Positions 26,857 to 36,638 are shown, numbered from the stretch's first letter. The stretch: 64,000 nt of DNA from Rhizobium sp. NRK18 (GCF_024385575.1 NZ_JANFMV010000001.1:3625681-3689680); one strand, 5' to 3'. Numbers and translations: made by a program. Notes: generated from the sequence alone by a model not told the origin.

Positions 26857-27717
26857 GGCGGGCGCGACCATGGCGAACTGCCCCATGACGACGCTGGCGA
26901 AGACGATCGCCATGCCGAGAAGCTTGATGCCGGAGAGCGCTTGATCGAGGAAGACCCAGCCGAGCAGGGTCGCGACGGTGGGGCTCAGCACGCCGAGCAG
27001 GGAGACGGCAGCCGGATTGATGCGGCTGATGCCGCGAAACAGCAGGAAATAGGGCAGCACGGTTCCGACAAGGCCGAGATAGAGGAAGCCGCCGATATTG
27101 CGCGCGGTCAGCATGGCGACCGGCGGCTCCAGGATGAACGTCAGCGGCACGAGGATCAGGCCGCCCATTGTCAATTGCCATGCGGTGAAGGTGAGGCTCG
27201 AGACCGGCGGTTGCCAGTAGCGGGACAGCACGACGCCGGTGGCCATGGAGAGTGCGCCGGCGAGCGCCGCGATGAAGCCGATCATGTCGAATTTTGCGCC
27301 CGGTCCGAGGACCAGCAGCGCGACTCCAAAAACACCTGCAGCGCAGGCCGCGACCGCCAGTGGCCGGATGCGGAAGCCGAGCGCGAAGCGGGCGATCACC
27401 ATGGCGGCGAGCGGCTGGATGGAGCCGACGGTCGCGGCCACGCCACCCGGCAGCCGGTAGGCGGAGATGAACAGCATGATGAAGAAGAAGGAGAAATTCA
27501 GCGTCGCCAGGATCGCCACGCGCAGCCACCAGACGCCCGTCGGCAGCTTGCGGACGATGGCGAGCAGCAGAAGGCCGGCCGGGAGCGCCCGCATCAGCGA
27601 AATGAAAACGGGGCGGTCCGGCGGCAGGAATTCGGTCGTGATGATGTAGCTGCTGCCCCAGATCATGAAGGCGATGGACGTGATCGCGAGATCCGGGAAG
27701 TTGGTGTCATCGTTCAT
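26836..27717 (-). CDS. DMT superfamily (EamA) transporter
   Basis: Inner-membrane protein of 293 residues with ten hydrophobic segments in two EamA repeats (about 1-140 and 150-290). Repeat marks are WGSSYIITTEFLPPDRPVFISLMRALPAG in the first half and LGVLSPTVATLLGWVFLDQALSGIKLLGM in the second. Likely an exporter of amino acids, drugs or metabolites; substrate unknown. Divergently paired with a MarR regulator across 86 bases holding two near-identical palindromes, so it is probably repressed by that MarR. Confidence 0.9.
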   Translation of the reverse strand: MNDDTNFPDLAITSIAFMIWGSSYIITTEFLPPDRPVFISLMRALPAGLLLLAIVRKLPTGVWWLRVAILATLNFSFFFIMLFISAYRLPGGVAATVGSIQPLAAMVIARFALGFRIRPLAVAACAAGVFGVALLVLGPGAKFDMIGFIAALAGALSMATGVVLSRYWQPPVSSLTFTAWQLTMGGLILVPLTFILEPPVAMLTARNIGGFLYLGLVGTVLPYFLLFRGISRINPAAVSLLGVLSPTVATLLGWVFLDQALSGIKLLGMAIVFASVVMGQFAMVAPAKKAIPA

Positions 27718-27727
27718 GGCGCACCTA

Positions 27728-27749
27728 TTTATCTTGACTTCAAGATAAA
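27728..27749. promoter_or_regulatory. MarR-type operator 1
   Basis: Perfect 22-bp inverted repeat: TTTATCTTGA, CT, TCAAGATAAA. Core half-sites TCTTGA and TCAAGA are 2 bases apart. It lies 11 bases from the DMT start codon. Confidence 0.8.
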
Positions 27750-27766
27750 TCCATAGCTCCCACTTC

Positions 27767-27780
27767 TCTTGATATCAAGA
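27767..27780. promoter_or_regulatory. MarR-type operator 2
   Basis: Perfect palindrome TCTTGATATCAAGA with the same half-sites and the same 2-base spacer as operator 1; centres are 35 bp apart. It lies 24 bases before the marR start. Confidence 0.78.
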
Positions 27781-27803
27781 TATTTTTATGGTGATGCTGC
27801 GAC

Positions 27804-28295
27804 ATGAAGAAAGATCACGTCGACGCCGTCATTGACCAATGGGCGCATGAACGTCCCGAACTCGATACCGAACCGATGGCTCTGCTGGGCCGGTTTGCCC
27901 GCGTCTACAGCCACCTCAGACGGCAACTGGACGATGTTTTCGATGAATACGGCCTCGACCAGGGCAAGTTCGACGTGCTGGCAACATTGCGCCGGGCGGG
28001 AGCGCCCTATCGCAAGAGCCCGGGCGAATTGCTGGCGGCGACCATGATCACCTCGGGGACGATGACCAACCGCATCGACCAGCTGGCCAAGCAGGGTCTC
28101 GTCGAGCGCATCGCCAACCCCGAGGACAAGCGCAGCGTGCTGATCGGCCTCACGGACAAGGGGTTTTCACTCATCGACGAGGCCGTCGGCGCGCATGTGA
28201 AGAACCAGCACCGGCTGGCGGCGCTCCTGAGCAACGAGGATCGCACGGCGCTGAACGATATCCTGCGGCGGTACCTGGCGGAATTCGAAAGCTGA
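27804..28295 (+). CDS. MarR family transcriptional regulator
   Basis: Winged-helix dimeric regulator of 163 residues. The recognition region reads SPGELLAATMITSGTMTNRIDQLAKQGLVER, followed by the wing ANPEDKRSVLIGLTDKG, the standard MarR DxRS/R pattern. It should bind the two operators between it and the divergent DMT exporter gene and so autoregulate. No obvious ribosome site precedes the ATG, so a leaderless or weakly translated message is possible. Confidence 0.93.
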   Translation: MKKDHVDAVIDQWAHERPELDTEPMALLGRFARVYSHLRRQLDDVFDEYGLDQGKFDVLATLRRAGAPYRKSPGELLAATMITSGTMTNRIDQLAKQGLVERIANPEDKRSVLIGLTDKGFSLIDEAVGAHVKNQHRLAALLSNEDRTALNDILRRYLAEFES

Positions 28296-28316
28296 CGTCG
28301 CGCGCGGCCTGATCCG

Positions 28317-29783
28317 TCAGAACAGGCTTCCCTGTTTCGGTGGATCGGTCTTCACGGGCTTTGCCGGCGCCTTCCTTGGAGCAGGCTTCGGCGGTGGCGT
28401 CTCCGAGCCGCCGACCTCACCCGCCACTGCCTGCACACGTCCATCGGCGAACTCGACCTGGAAAGCCTGTCCTTCGGAAAGCATGGTTGCACGCGGCAGC
28501 GGCCGGTTTTCGGCATCGCGGATGACGGCGTAACCACGCGCCAGCACATTCTTGTAGGACAGGGAGTTCAGGACGCGGCCATGGGCCGCCAGCGCGTCCT
28601 TGCGCCTCGCAATGCGGATATCGATCGCCCCGTCGGCACGCGCCGACAATGTCTGCACCCGGTCGCGCGACCGTTCCATATGGCCGAGCAGGCGCACCGG
28701 CAGCGTGGCGAGGCCGGAGGCGGCCCGCTCATAGCTGCGTCGCTTGTTGATCGTGCTGAGTTCCAGCCCCCTTCCTAGGCGGGCTGCCGCTTCATCGAAG
28801 CGCCGGCGCGGCAAGGCCAGCAATTGGTCCAGCGAAGGCAGGGCACGCACGAGCGCCCGCAGCGCCTGGCCGCGATTGTCCATCTGCCGGGAGACCGCCC
28901 CTTGCAGGCGTGCCGAAAGGCTTGCGACTTCCGCTTCCAGCTCCGCCTTGACCGGAACGGCGATTTCCGCAGCGCCTGTCGGCGTCGGGGCGCGGATGTC
29001 GGCGGCATGATCGATCAGCGTCCAGTCGGTTTCGTGTCCGACGGCCGAGATCAGCGGAATGGTGCTTTCGGCAGCCGCCCGCACGACAATCTCGTCGTTG
29101 AAGCTCCAGAGATCCTCCAGGCTGCCGCCGCCGCGCGCGACGATCAGCACATCCGGCCGCGCGATCGGCCCGCCGGGCACAAGCGCATTGAAGCCGCGAA
29201 TGCCGTTCGCCACCTCCTCGCCCGATCCCTCGCCCTGAACCTTGACCGGCCAGACGACGACATGGACCGGAAAGCGGTCCGAGATACGGTGCAGGATATC
29301 GCGAATGACCGCACCGGTCGGCGAGGTGACGACACCGATCACACGCGGCAGGTAGGGAAGCGGCTTCTTGCGCTCCTGATCGAACAGTCCCTCGGCGGCA
29401 AGCTTGCGGCGGCGCTCATCCAGAAGCGCCATCAGCGCGCCGGCACCGGCGGGTTCCAGGGTCTCGATGATGATCTGATATTTCGACGAACCGGGAAAGG
29501 TGGAAACCTTGCCGGTGGCGATCACCTCCATGCCTTCCTCCGGCTTGAAGCGGAGCCGTGTGAAGTTTCCCCGCCAGATGACGGCGTCGATGCGCGCCTT
29601 GTCGTCCTTCAGGGTGAAATAGGCATGGCCGGAGGAATGGGGGCCGCGATAGCCGGAAATCTCGCCGCGCACGCGCACCTGATCGAACGCCGTCTCGATC
29701 GTGCGCTTGATCGAGCCGGAGAGTTCGGAGACGGAATATTCGGCCAGGTTGGAGGGCGAATCGGTATCGAAAATGTTGCTCAT
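28317..29783 (-). CDS. xseA: exodeoxyribonuclease VII large subunit
   Basis: Large subunit of exonuclease VII, which degrades single-stranded DNA. The 488 residues contain an N-terminal OB-fold (about 12-110; [23 protein letters not shown]), the catalytic core ([17 protein letters not shown] near 217; [24 protein letters not shown] near 246) and a long coiled-coil region, ending in a proline/lysine-rich tail and the C-terminal SLF. xseB is not adjacent. Confidence 0.95.
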   Translation of the reverse strand: MSNIFDTDSPSNLAEYSVSELSGSIKRTIETAFDQVRVRGEISGYRGPHSSGHAYFTLKDDKARIDAVIWRGNFTRLRFKPEEGMEVIATGKVSTFPGSSKYQIIIETLEPAGAGALMALLDERRRKLAAEGLFDQERKKPLPYLPRVIGVVTSPTGAVIRDILHRISDRFPVHVVVWPVKVQGEGSGEEVANGIRGFNALVPGGPIARPDVLIVARGGGSLEDLWSFNDEIVVRAAAESTIPLISAVGHETDWTLIDHAADIRAPTPTGAAEIAVPVKAELEAEVASLSARLQGAVSRQMDNRGQALRALVRALPSLDQLLALPRRRFDEAAARLGRGLELSTINKRRSYERAASGLATLPVRLLGHMERSRDRVQTLSARADGAIDIRIARRKDALAAHGRVLNSLSYKNVLARGYAVIRDAENRPLPRATMLSEGQAFQVEFADGRVQAVAGEVGGSETPPPKPAPRKAPAKPVKTDPPKQGSLF

Positions 29784-29954
29784 GGCGCCATCATGCCGAA
29801 GCCGCGTAGCACTGAACAGTGGCCTGCCGGCTTCCCCGCCCTTTGGTTGCCAGTCTGGTCGAGGGCTGCAACCAATTGGTTAAATATCATTAAACTTTGA
29901 TTTATTTTCATCTTATATAACTTATCGCAGGTGATATTTCACAGGCTAATTCTA

Positions 29955-30296
29955 ATGGGTCAAAAGCAACATTTTCTCAGCCGGTTGGTGGAAGCCGACC
30001 GACGCGAGACAGAGCGGCGAAATGTGAAGCTGCCGGGCAAGATCTTCTATCTGAAGAAGGGGCTTCGCGGATATTCATCACAGGACTGCATGCTGCTGAA
30101 CATTTCCGAAGGCGGCTCCATGATCAAGCTCGTCGCGCCAAGCGCCGTGCCGGAGCACTTCTATCTCGTTATCGAGGGCGTGCAGGCAAAATTTCCCTGT
30201 GTGCTGATGGGCAAGGGTGGCGAAACAGTCAATCTTCGTTTCGCGCAGGATCTGCCCACGACTTTCGTCGCCCAGTTGGCCAAGCCGCGCTTCTAG
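29955..30296 (+). CDS. PilZ domain protein
   Basis: Single PilZ domain of 113 residues, the receptor fold for cyclic di-GMP. The two binding motifs are present as RRETERR (RxxxR; about residues 14-20) and NISEGG (D/NxSxxG; about 54-59), so c-di-GMP binding is plausible. Start ATG at 29955 is preferred; a GTG 24 bases upstream is in frame. Its neighbour on the minus strand is a GT-C-like membrane glycosyltransferase, a possible but unproven target. Confidence 0.87.
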   Translation: MGQKQHFLSRLVEADRRETERRNVKLPGKIFYLKKGLRGYSSQDCMLLNISEGGSMIKLVAPSAVPEHFYLVIEGVQAKFPCVLMGKGGETVNLRFAQDLPTTFVAQLAKPRF

Positions 30297-30337
30297 GTGC
30301 CGCCACACACCTCACCTCGGCACCACTGCCTATAAGG

Positions 30338-32182
30338 TTACGATCCGGAACGCACCTCGTAGATGCGGATGCCCGACTTCGGATCCGCAGGAAGGGCGCG
30401 GAGATAGCTCGGCACGTCACCCTTGGCCAGTTCGGCATAGAGCCCGTCCGGCTCGAGCGTCATGAGATACTCCGTCTGTGGATCGGTGCCGCAGAAGGCG
30501 ATGTACCTGACATTCGCGTTCCGTAGCAAGGCTTCGGCCTTGCCCGGCTGCGCCATGCCGATATGCAACTCCGCCAGCATGCCGCCGACATTGCGGTGAT
30601 ATGGAGCGGACAGAACGCGGTGCCGGGTGAAGCGCAGGATCGGCGCGCCGACATTCGACGCACTGGCGACATTGCCGGCGGGGAGAGATGCAAGCTGCTG
30701 CATTTCGTCCCTCGTGCGGCAGGTCAGCCCGGCGCCGTCCTTGCCATCCATCGCGACGTCGACGCCCCGCAGCTTCTTGTAGACAGGCTCGACAAGCCCC
30801 CAGGTGGAAACGGCGGAAAGAAGGACCGTCGCAACGAAGACAAGGCCCAGACCGAGGTTCTGAGGCTCCCGCCTTGATTTCGCGTGAAGCTCGCCGGCGA
30901 GCACGGACAATGGCAACAGCGCGAGAAAATTGGCGAAGAACATGGAGCGCAGCTGAATGCAGCCGATGACCAGATTGACCAGCACGAGGGCCAGCATCGT
31001 CAGATGCATCCCGACGCGGTCGCGGAGATACAGCCGGGTGAGGCAGACCGCGACGGCGAAGACCGGAACGGCATAATAAAGCCCGATGCTTTCTGGCGCG
31101 AAACGCGCTTCGGACACGATCGACTGTGCCTCGGTCACCGAATTCAGCCAAAGCTTGACGAGCATCGGATCGAGATCGGCAAGCGGGTTGTGCAGGCATT
31201 GCGGCGCGATCACCAATGCCCCCGTCGTAACGGCCACACCGACACCGGCAAGGGCCGCCAGTCGCACCGGAAAGCGCGCTTCCCCAGCAAAGCGGGCCGC
31301 AAGAAACAGCGATGCTCCGCCGATCGCAGTCAGGGAAAAGAAGCCGAGCGAAAGATTGTCACAGGTAACGACGGAATAGCGCGCCGGCGGAATCGTCAGG
31401 AAAAACGCCGCGCTGATCGTCGCCAGCAGCGACAGACCGAAGGACTGGGCCGCGACAGACATGTCGTGGCGGCCCTCCCAGAGCCAGTGCAGCGCGACCA
31501 TGGCGCAGACGGCGGCGATGAACGGTGTCGTTTCCGCACCGATGGCGATCGCCACGCCGGCGCAGACACCCGCGACGGCATAGCTCACCGCTCTCCTTGC
31601 GGGATCGAGGAGCATCGCGGCAATCAGCCCCACGAGCACCAGCTGGGCATTGTGATGGTCGATCGCGCCCGGCCGGAAGCGTCCGAACAGCACTGTCGCG
31701 AAGATATTGAGCAGGAGAGCCGCATGCAGCGCACGCATGCCGCCGGCCCGGATCGCCGCGAGACCGAGGGTGAACTGAAGGGCGACGGCGAGCAAGAGCG
31801 GCCAGGCGGCGACGCCGGCGATCTCCGCGTTTTCCGGAGACAGGAACAGCGAGAAAAAGGAGATGAGGGCGGCAATCGGCAGATCGATGAAGCGCGACCA
31901 GTGCATGAGCACGCCGCCGTCGAGGCCGAGGCGGTATTGCATCAAGTCGAACCAGCCCTGACCATTGAGGAAATCGCGGACTTCGACCAGCCGCAGGGCA
32001 TCGTCATTGTCGGGCCCAAGGTAATCGGTTGCCTTGAACCAGGTCATGGCCACGAGAACCGCAACGAGCACCAGCGCGTAGAACAGGCAGACCGGACCGT
32101 ACGTGTTGCGGAAGAAGGTCTTCGACCGTGATGGCGACCCGCGATGTAGGGCAGTTTCAGACATCCCGACCAAATCCGTCAT
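30338..32182 (-). CDS. multi-pass membrane protein, GT-C/STT3-like glycosyltransferase
   Basis: Integral membrane protein of 614 residues with about eleven to twelve hydrophobic segments and a soluble C-terminal domain (about 450-614). The first periplasmic loop holds acidic residues in a GT-C-like motif (PDNDDALRLVEVRDFL, N59-D61), then HWSRFIDLP near 94-102 and RPGAIDHHNAQLV near 170, which resemble STT3/PglB-type oligosaccharyl transferases. It probably moves a sugar or glycan from a polyprenyl carrier. It is divergent from a GT2/GtrA pair, suggesting a joint role. Substrate unknown; not a confident oligosaccharyltransferase. Confidence 0.65.
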   Translation of the reverse strand: MTDLVGMSETALHRGSPSRSKTFFRNTYGPVCLFYALVLVAVLVAMTWFKATDYLGPDNDDALRLVEVRDFLNGQGWFDLMQYRLGLDGGVLMHWSRFIDLPIAALISFFSLFLSPENAEIAGVAAWPLLLAVALQFTLGLAAIRAGGMRALHAALLLNIFATVLFGRFRPGAIDHHNAQLVLVGLIAAMLLDPARRAVSYAVAGVCAGVAIAIGAETTPFIAAVCAMVALHWLWEGRHDMSVAAQSFGLSLLATISAAFFLTIPPARYSVVTCDNLSLGFFSLTAIGGASLFLAARFAGEARFPVRLAALAGVGVAVTTGALVIAPQCLHNPLADLDPMLVKLWLNSVTEAQSIVSEARFAPESIGLYYAVPVFAVAVCLTRLYLRDRVGMHLTMLALVLVNLVIGCIQLRSMFFANFLALLPLSVLAGELHAKSRREPQNLGLGLVFVATVLLSAVSTWGLVEPVYKKLRGVDVAMDGKDGAGLTCRTRDEMQQLASLPAGNVASASNVGAPILRFTRHRVLSAPYHRNVGGMLAELHIGMAQPGKAEALLRNANVRYIAFCGTDPQTEYLMTLEPDGLYAELAKGDVPSYLRALPADPKSGIRIYEVRSGS

Positions 32183-32317
32183 CTTTCCGGACCTTCCGCT
32201 TGTTCTTGAGACGCCCGAAACCTAGCCTTAACCTTCTCAAGAAATAGTAAAACGGATGATCATATCTGCGCAGGCGCTGCGCGCGCGTTGAACGCCAACC
32301 TCGATCGAGCGGACATT

Positions 32318-33364
32318 ATGGGGCAATCCGACACCATCGCCTACAGCATTGCGGTTCTCTTGCCGTGCTACAATGAAGGGCTGACGATCGCGGACGTCGT
32401 CAGCGGCTTCAAGCGAACGCTGCCGGGCGCCGACATCTATGTCTACGACAACAATTCGACCGACGACACAGCGCGCAAGGCCAAGCAGGCGGGCGCGGAG
32501 GTCGTGCGCGAGCGCAGGCAGGGCAAGGGCCATGTCGTCCGGCGCATGTTTTCCGATATCGATGCCGACATCTACATCATGGCCGACGGCGACGGGACAT
32601 ACGCACCGGAAGACGCCGAGGAGCTTGTCCGCACACTGCTGACCGAACGCGCCGACATGGTGGTCGGCACGCGCCGCGGCGTGCATGACGATGCCGGCCG
32701 CCAGGGGCATGCTTTCGGCAACCGCATCTTCAACATCCTGTACCGGACGATCTTCGGCACCGATTTCACCGACATCTTTTCCGGCTACCGGGCCTTCTCG
32801 CGGCGCTTCGCCAAGAGTTTCCCGGCGGTCTCCGATGGCTTCGAGATAGAGACCGAAATGTCGGTTCACGCATCCCGGCTGAAGATGCCGGTCTGCGAGC
32901 TGGAGCTGGATTACGGGCGCCGGCCCGAGGGCTCGCATTCGAAGCTCTCGACCTTCAAGGACGGCGGCAAGATCCTCTGGATGTTCGCCATGCTGATGAA
33001 GGAGACCCGGCCCTTCGTCTTCTTCAGCATCATCAGCGCCTTCTTCATGGCGGCGAGCCTCGCCTTCATGACGCCGGTACTGCTGGAATATTTCGAGACC
33101 GGTCTCGTCGACCGTCTGCCGACCTGGGTCCTGTCGATGGCGCTGATGATGATCTCGTTCATGGTCTTCACCGCCGGGCTCATCCTCGATTCGGTCGCGC
33201 GGTCGCGCGCGGAGCAGTTGCGCATCCACTACATGCGGCTGCCTGCCCTGTCGGCGCATGAAAGCCGAAAGGCTGATCGAAACGGCGCCTCGGCTCCAGG
33301 CCAATCGTCGCCGACAAAGACATCCGCGGACACGGGGAAACGGCGCAAGGTCAGGGCTGCATGA
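32318..33364 (+). CDS. GT2 family polyprenyl-phosphate sugar transferase (DPM1/GtrB-like)
   Basis: Glycosyltransferase of 348 residues: cytoplasmic GT2 domain (about 10-230) and two C-terminal membrane helices. AVLLPCYNEGLTIADVV, the DxD-type ADGDGTY, and GYRAFSRRFAKSFP match the dolichol-phosphate mannose synthase / GtrB group, which loads a sugar onto undecaprenyl phosphate. A Lys/Arg-rich tail ends the protein. Start at ATG 32318; an in-frame TTG at 32288 is possible. Overlaps gtrA by 4 bases. Confidence 0.86.
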   Translation: MGQSDTIAYSIAVLLPCYNEGLTIADVVSGFKRTLPGADIYVYDNNSTDDTARKAKQAGAEVVRERRQGKGHVVRRMFSDIDADIYIMADGDGTYAPEDAEELVRTLLTERADMVVGTRRGVHDDAGRQGHAFGNRIFNILYRTIFGTDFTDIFSGYRAFSRRFAKSFPAVSDGFEIETEMSVHASRLKMPVCELELDYGRRPEGSHSKLSTFKDGGKILWMFAMLMKETRPFVFFSIISAFFMAASLAFMTPVLLEYFETGLVDRLPTWVLSMALMMISFMVFTAGLILDSVARSRAEQLRIHYMRLPALSAHESRKADRNGASAPGQSSPTKTSADTGKRRKVRAA

Positions 33365-33735
33365 AACGGCTGATCTGGTTCGCCATCGCCGGCGGCAGCG
33401 GCTTCGTCACCGATGCTGCCGTCCTGGCGCTGCTGTTGCACGCGACCTCGCTCGATCCGTTCTCGGCCCGGCTGATCGCCATCGCCGTCGCCATGTGCGT
33501 CACCTGGCTCCTGAACCGGACATTCACCTTCGGCAAATCCGGACGCCATGTGCTGTCTGAGGGTGCGCGTTACGGCGGCGTCGGCGTGACGTCCGCGATC
33601 CTCAACTACGCGATCTATTCGGCCGTTCTCATCGCCTTTCCGACCGTCCCGCCGCTCGCGGCCCTCGTTATCGCCTCTGCCGCCGCAATGGCATTCAGCT
33701 ACTTCGGCTATTCCCGCTTCGTCTTCCGCAGATAG
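33361..33735 (+). CDS. GtrA family membrane protein
   Basis: Small protein of 124 residues with four membrane helices, the GtrA/DPMS family proposed to flip polyprenyl-phosphate sugars across the inner membrane. Typical pieces are WFAIAGGSGFVTDAAVLALL, VTWLLNRTFTFGKSG and the closing FSYFGYSRFVFRR. Its start overlaps the GT2 stop (ATGA), so both are made together. With the divergent GT-C gene it forms a likely three-part system. Confidence 0.9.
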   Translation: MKRLIWFAIAGGSGFVTDAAVLALLLHATSLDPFSARLIAIAVAMCVTWLLNRTFTFGKSGRHVLSEGARYGGVGVTSAILNYAIYSAVLIAFPTVPPLAALVIASAAAMAFSYFGYSRFVFRR

Positions 33736-33738
33736 GCT

Positions 33739-34341
33739 CTACCACGGCTCGACGGTCACTTCCGGCCACAGCGATACCGCCCTTTCCGCCTTGCGTTCAT
33801 GGGTCTCGCGGTTGTCGTAATAGCGGTTCGGTCGGATGCGGAAGGAGAACAGGTCGTCGAGGCCGTAAGGCGCTGTGATTTGAAGATCGCCGGCCGTGTC
33901 CAGGCGGGCACCGACGCAATAGGCAACCGACGAGAAACGGGATACGGCATCGCGGCAGTCCGCGATCGGTTCGATGTCGAACCCGAAGTGCTGGCCGAAC
34001 CACAGGTGCACCCGCGCCTGGTTGCGCACCTCCGCAGGCACCGCCATGTCGGAGAACACGCCTGCCGCGCGTCTGATGACATAATCCTCCGCCTCAAAGG
34101 TGAGATCGTCATCGTCGAAATAGAAGATGTCGACGTCCTTGATGCCGTGGCGAGACGGACGGTCCGTCAGACGGTTCCAGACCATGTTGTAGAGGGCACC
34201 GGCAACGATCCAGCTATCCGGCAGACGCATGCCGTCGAGCCGATGCAAGGCTTCAACAAGCCAATCCTCCGACAGGATGATGTCCTTGAGCGCGGCGGTC
34301 TGTTCTTCCGGCGCGGCCCCGGCGAAGCGAAGATGGGTCAT
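33739..34341 (-). CDS. nucleotidyltransferase family protein (NTP_transf_6/DUF925)
   Basis: Protein of 200 residues in the DUF925 nucleotidyltransferase-like family. The catalytic-type segment is DSWIVAGALYNMVWNRLTDRPSRHGIKDVDIFYFDDDDL, with the paired aspartates; further family blocks are RVHLWFGQHFG and LDDLFSFRIRPNRYYDN. Substrate is unknown. Start at 34341 (MTHLRF) is chosen because the open frame upstream is inside the next gene's coding sequence. Lies 52 bases after the Gfo/Idh/MocA stop, likely same transcript. Confidence 0.87.
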   Translation of the reverse strand: MTHLRFAGAAPEEQTAALKDIILSEDWLVEALHRLDGMRLPDSWIVAGALYNMVWNRLTDRPSRHGIKDVDIFYFDDDDLTFEAEDYVIRRAAGVFSDMAVPAEVRNQARVHLWFGQHFGFDIEPIADCRDAVSRFSSVAYCVGARLDTAGDLQITAPYGLDDLFSFRIRPNRYYDNRETHERKAERAVSLWPEVTVEPW

Positions 34342-34393
34342 GCTGCCGAAGACAGCATGATTCCCGTCATGGGCGCAAAGCCGGAATGAGCGC

Positions 34394-35380
34394 TCAGACC
34401 GCTTCCCAGCCGTCCTTCTCGCTGGCGCGGTAGATGGCGTCGATGAAGAGCTGGCTCTTCCTGGAGCTTTCCAGCGTGACGACTTCGGCGTCTTCGCCGG
34501 CCGCCGCACGCGCGAAGGCTTCCGCCTCCAGACGATACTGGCGGCAGTCCTGATAGCGATAGAGGCGCGATTCACCGTGGCTCTGGTTGGTCACCTCGAT
34601 CTCTTCCGCGCCGTAGCGATCGGCATTGAACGGTGACTTGACCTCGATGAAGCCTTCCGTGCCGTGGAAGACCATGACCTGGCGGGCGGCAAGCTGGGTG
34701 GAAATGTAGAAGCTCAGTTCGAACGAGCCGAAATCGGCCCGGACGGACGAGTAGATGTCGGTGCCGAATTCCGGATCGCGCTCGGTCGTCGCCTGCACGC
34801 GCAGCGGCTCAATGCCGGTGGAGAAGCGGGTCGTGATCGTCGGGTAGACGCCGATATCCGGGAGACCGCCGCCGCCGAGCGCCGGGATGTTGCGCATGTT
34901 GCCGGGATCGCGGTTGAAATAGGTGAAGGCGCCCTGGACATGGCGCAGCTTGCCGATCGCGCCTTCAGACAGCAGCGAACGGACCTTCCGCCAGACCGGC
35001 GAATAGGTGACCATATAAGCTTCGGAAATCAGCACCTTGTTGCGGTCGCGCGCGGCGATGACCTCGTCGATCTCGGCGGCCTTCAGCGCGATCGGCTTTT
35101 CGCAGAGAACATGCTTGCCGGCGTCGGCGGCCTTGATCGACCATTCGATATGCTGGGCGGTCGGCAGCGGAATGTAGACGGCGTCGATGACGTCGGAGGC
35201 CAGCATTTCCTCATAGGAGCCGAAGGCATGCGGGACGGAGAAGCGGTCAGCCATGGCGCGCGCCTTCGACAGATCACGGCTGGCAATGGCCGTCACCACG
35301 CAGTTCTCGGCGTCCTGAATGGCCGGAACGACCAGTTCACGGCCGATCTTGGCCGTCGAGAGAATTCCGAAACGCAGCAT
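34394..35380 (-). CDS. Gfo/Idh/MocA family oxidoreductase
   Basis: NAD(P)-dependent dehydrogenase of 328 residues for a sugar or polyol. Rossmann domain with [19 protein letters not shown] at the N-terminus, the catalytic-lysine motif [13 protein letters not shown] near residue 95, and a C-terminal alpha/beta domain ([16 protein letters not shown]). A strong GGAGGTCAAC site precedes the ATG. The substrate cannot be told from neighbours. Confidence 0.91.
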   Translation of the reverse strand: MLRFGILSTAKIGRELVVPAIQDAENCVVTAIASRDLSKARAMADRFSVPHAFGSYEEMLASDVIDAVYIPLPTAQHIEWSIKAADAGKHVLCEKPIALKAAEIDEVIAARDRNKVLISEAYMVTYSPVWRKVRSLLSEGAIGKLRHVQGAFTYFNRDPGNMRNIPALGGGGLPDIGVYPTITTRFSTGIEPLRVQATTERDPEFGTDIYSSVRADFGSFELSFYISTQLAARQVMVFHGTEGFIEVKSPFNADRYGAEEIEVTNQSHGESRLYRYQDCRQYRLEAEAFARAAAGEDAEVVTLESSRKSQLFIDAIYRASEKDGWEAV

Positions 35381-35509
35381 GTTGACCTCCTAAGTCCCTG
35401 TTTCGCGGCAACTTAGTTTCGGCGTCCCCCAAAGGCAATGCCGGCGACGGCGAATTGACAGCGCCGGCCGGCATCCGTACCGGTTTTCGGAAACATGGAG
35501 GCAAGACCG

Positions 35510-35953
35510 ATGAGCGTGACGATCCGGAATGTGAGCCCTGCGGACGAGAAACAGTGGCGCGCCCTTTGGGATGCCTATCTCACCTTCTACAGGACGGATC
35601 TCAGCGAAGACGTGACCGCCTCCACATGGTCGCGCATTCTCGATCCCGGCTCGCGGGTCTCGATCAGGGTCGCCGATGTTGACGGCCGCCTGGCCGGCTT
35701 CGCCATCCATCACTTTCACGATTCGACCTGGAGCATTGCGCCCGATTGCTATCTGGAAGATCTCTTCGTCGAGGAAAGCTTTCGCGGCCAGGGCGTCGGG
35801 CGCGCGTTGATCGAGGACCTGATCGCGCTCTCACGGGAACGCGGCTGGTCGCGGCTCTACTGGCACACCGAAACCGACAATACCGCCGCCCGGCGGCTTT
35901 ATGACACCTTCGCCGGCGCCGACGATTACGTGCGCTATCGCATCAAGGTGTGA
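35510..35953 (+). CDS. GNAT family N-acetyltransferase
   Basis: Acetyltransferase of 147 residues. Acetyl-CoA-binding motif A reads LEDLFVEESFRGQGVGRALIEDL, with the RGQGVG pyrophosphate loop; the C-terminal YWHTETDNTAARRLYDTFAG is motif B. GGAGG lies 8 bases before the chosen ATG at 35510. Substrate unknown. Confidence 0.9.
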   Translation: MSVTIRNVSPADEKQWRALWDAYLTFYRTDLSEDVTASTWSRILDPGSRVSIRVADVDGRLAGFAIHHFHDSTWSIAPDCYLEDLFVEESFRGQGVGRALIEDLIALSRERGWSRLYWHTETDNTAARRLYDTFAGADDYVRYRIKV

Positions 35954-36008
35954 CTTCGCTCCACGGCTGGTAACCGTCGCGTAAGGTCTCGCCGCCTAGC
36001 CTGCTCGC

Positions 36009-36575
36009 ATGGGCAAGGTGATTCCATTGAAATTTCGATCCAGAGGACGGCCGCGGCCGGCTCGTCGCGACGCCGGCAACGGCCGTGTGGCGAAGCTCTT
36101 GTCGATCCTGATCGGCGTGGTCATCGGGGCCGGCAGCTCGTTTGTCGTCCTCAACCCGGACACGGCTTCGGCCATTGCCAGCCGGTTGATGCCGGAGGTT
36201 GGGCAGAGCCCGCCCGTGCCGGCAGAGCGGCCCTATCGCCTCTGTGGGCATGGCAAGCATACGGACTGCGTCGTTGATGGCGACACATTCTATTTCGGCG
36301 GCGAGAAGATCCGTATTGCCGATATCGATGCCCCGGAAACCCATCCGTCGCGCTGCCAGCAAGAGCAGGCGCTGGGCGACCGCGCCACCGAACGGCTGTC
36401 TCAACTGCTGACCGAAAACGACTTCGAGCTGCTGCCACTCGGCAAGCGGGACCGCGACCGCTATGGCCGCAAGCTGCGTGTTGTCATGATCGACGGGAAG
36501 TCGGCGGGTGAACGTCTGGTCGAGGAAGGCCTGGCGCGCAAATGGACCGGCAAGCGCCGGCCCTGGTGCGGTTGA
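36009..36575 (+). CDS. thermonuclease (SNase-like) family protein
   Basis: Staphylococcal-nuclease-fold protein of 188 residues with an N-terminal membrane anchor (about 28-48; VAKLLSILIGVVIGAGSSFVV), so probably periplasmic. The SNase core appears as CVVDGDTFYFGGEKIRIADIDAPET, GDRATERL and DRDRYGRKLRVV, including the catalytic Asp and Arg regions. Nuclease activity is plausible but untested. Cysteines near both ends (LCGHGKHTDC, RPWCG) may form disulfides. Confidence 0.85.
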   Translation: MGKVIPLKFRSRGRPRPARRDAGNGRVAKLLSILIGVVIGAGSSFVVLNPDTASAIASRLMPEVGQSPPVPAERPYRLCGHGKHTDCVVDGDTFYFGGEKIRIADIDAPETHPSRCQQEQALGDRATERLSQLLTENDFELLPLGKRDRDRYGRKLRVVMIDGKSAGERLVEEGLARKWTGKRRPWCG

Positions 36576-36638
36576 TCGCGGCTCGCCGCGCCCTACACTC
36601 TTCTCCATCCGCACCTTCTTCGAAACAGGACCCCACCC

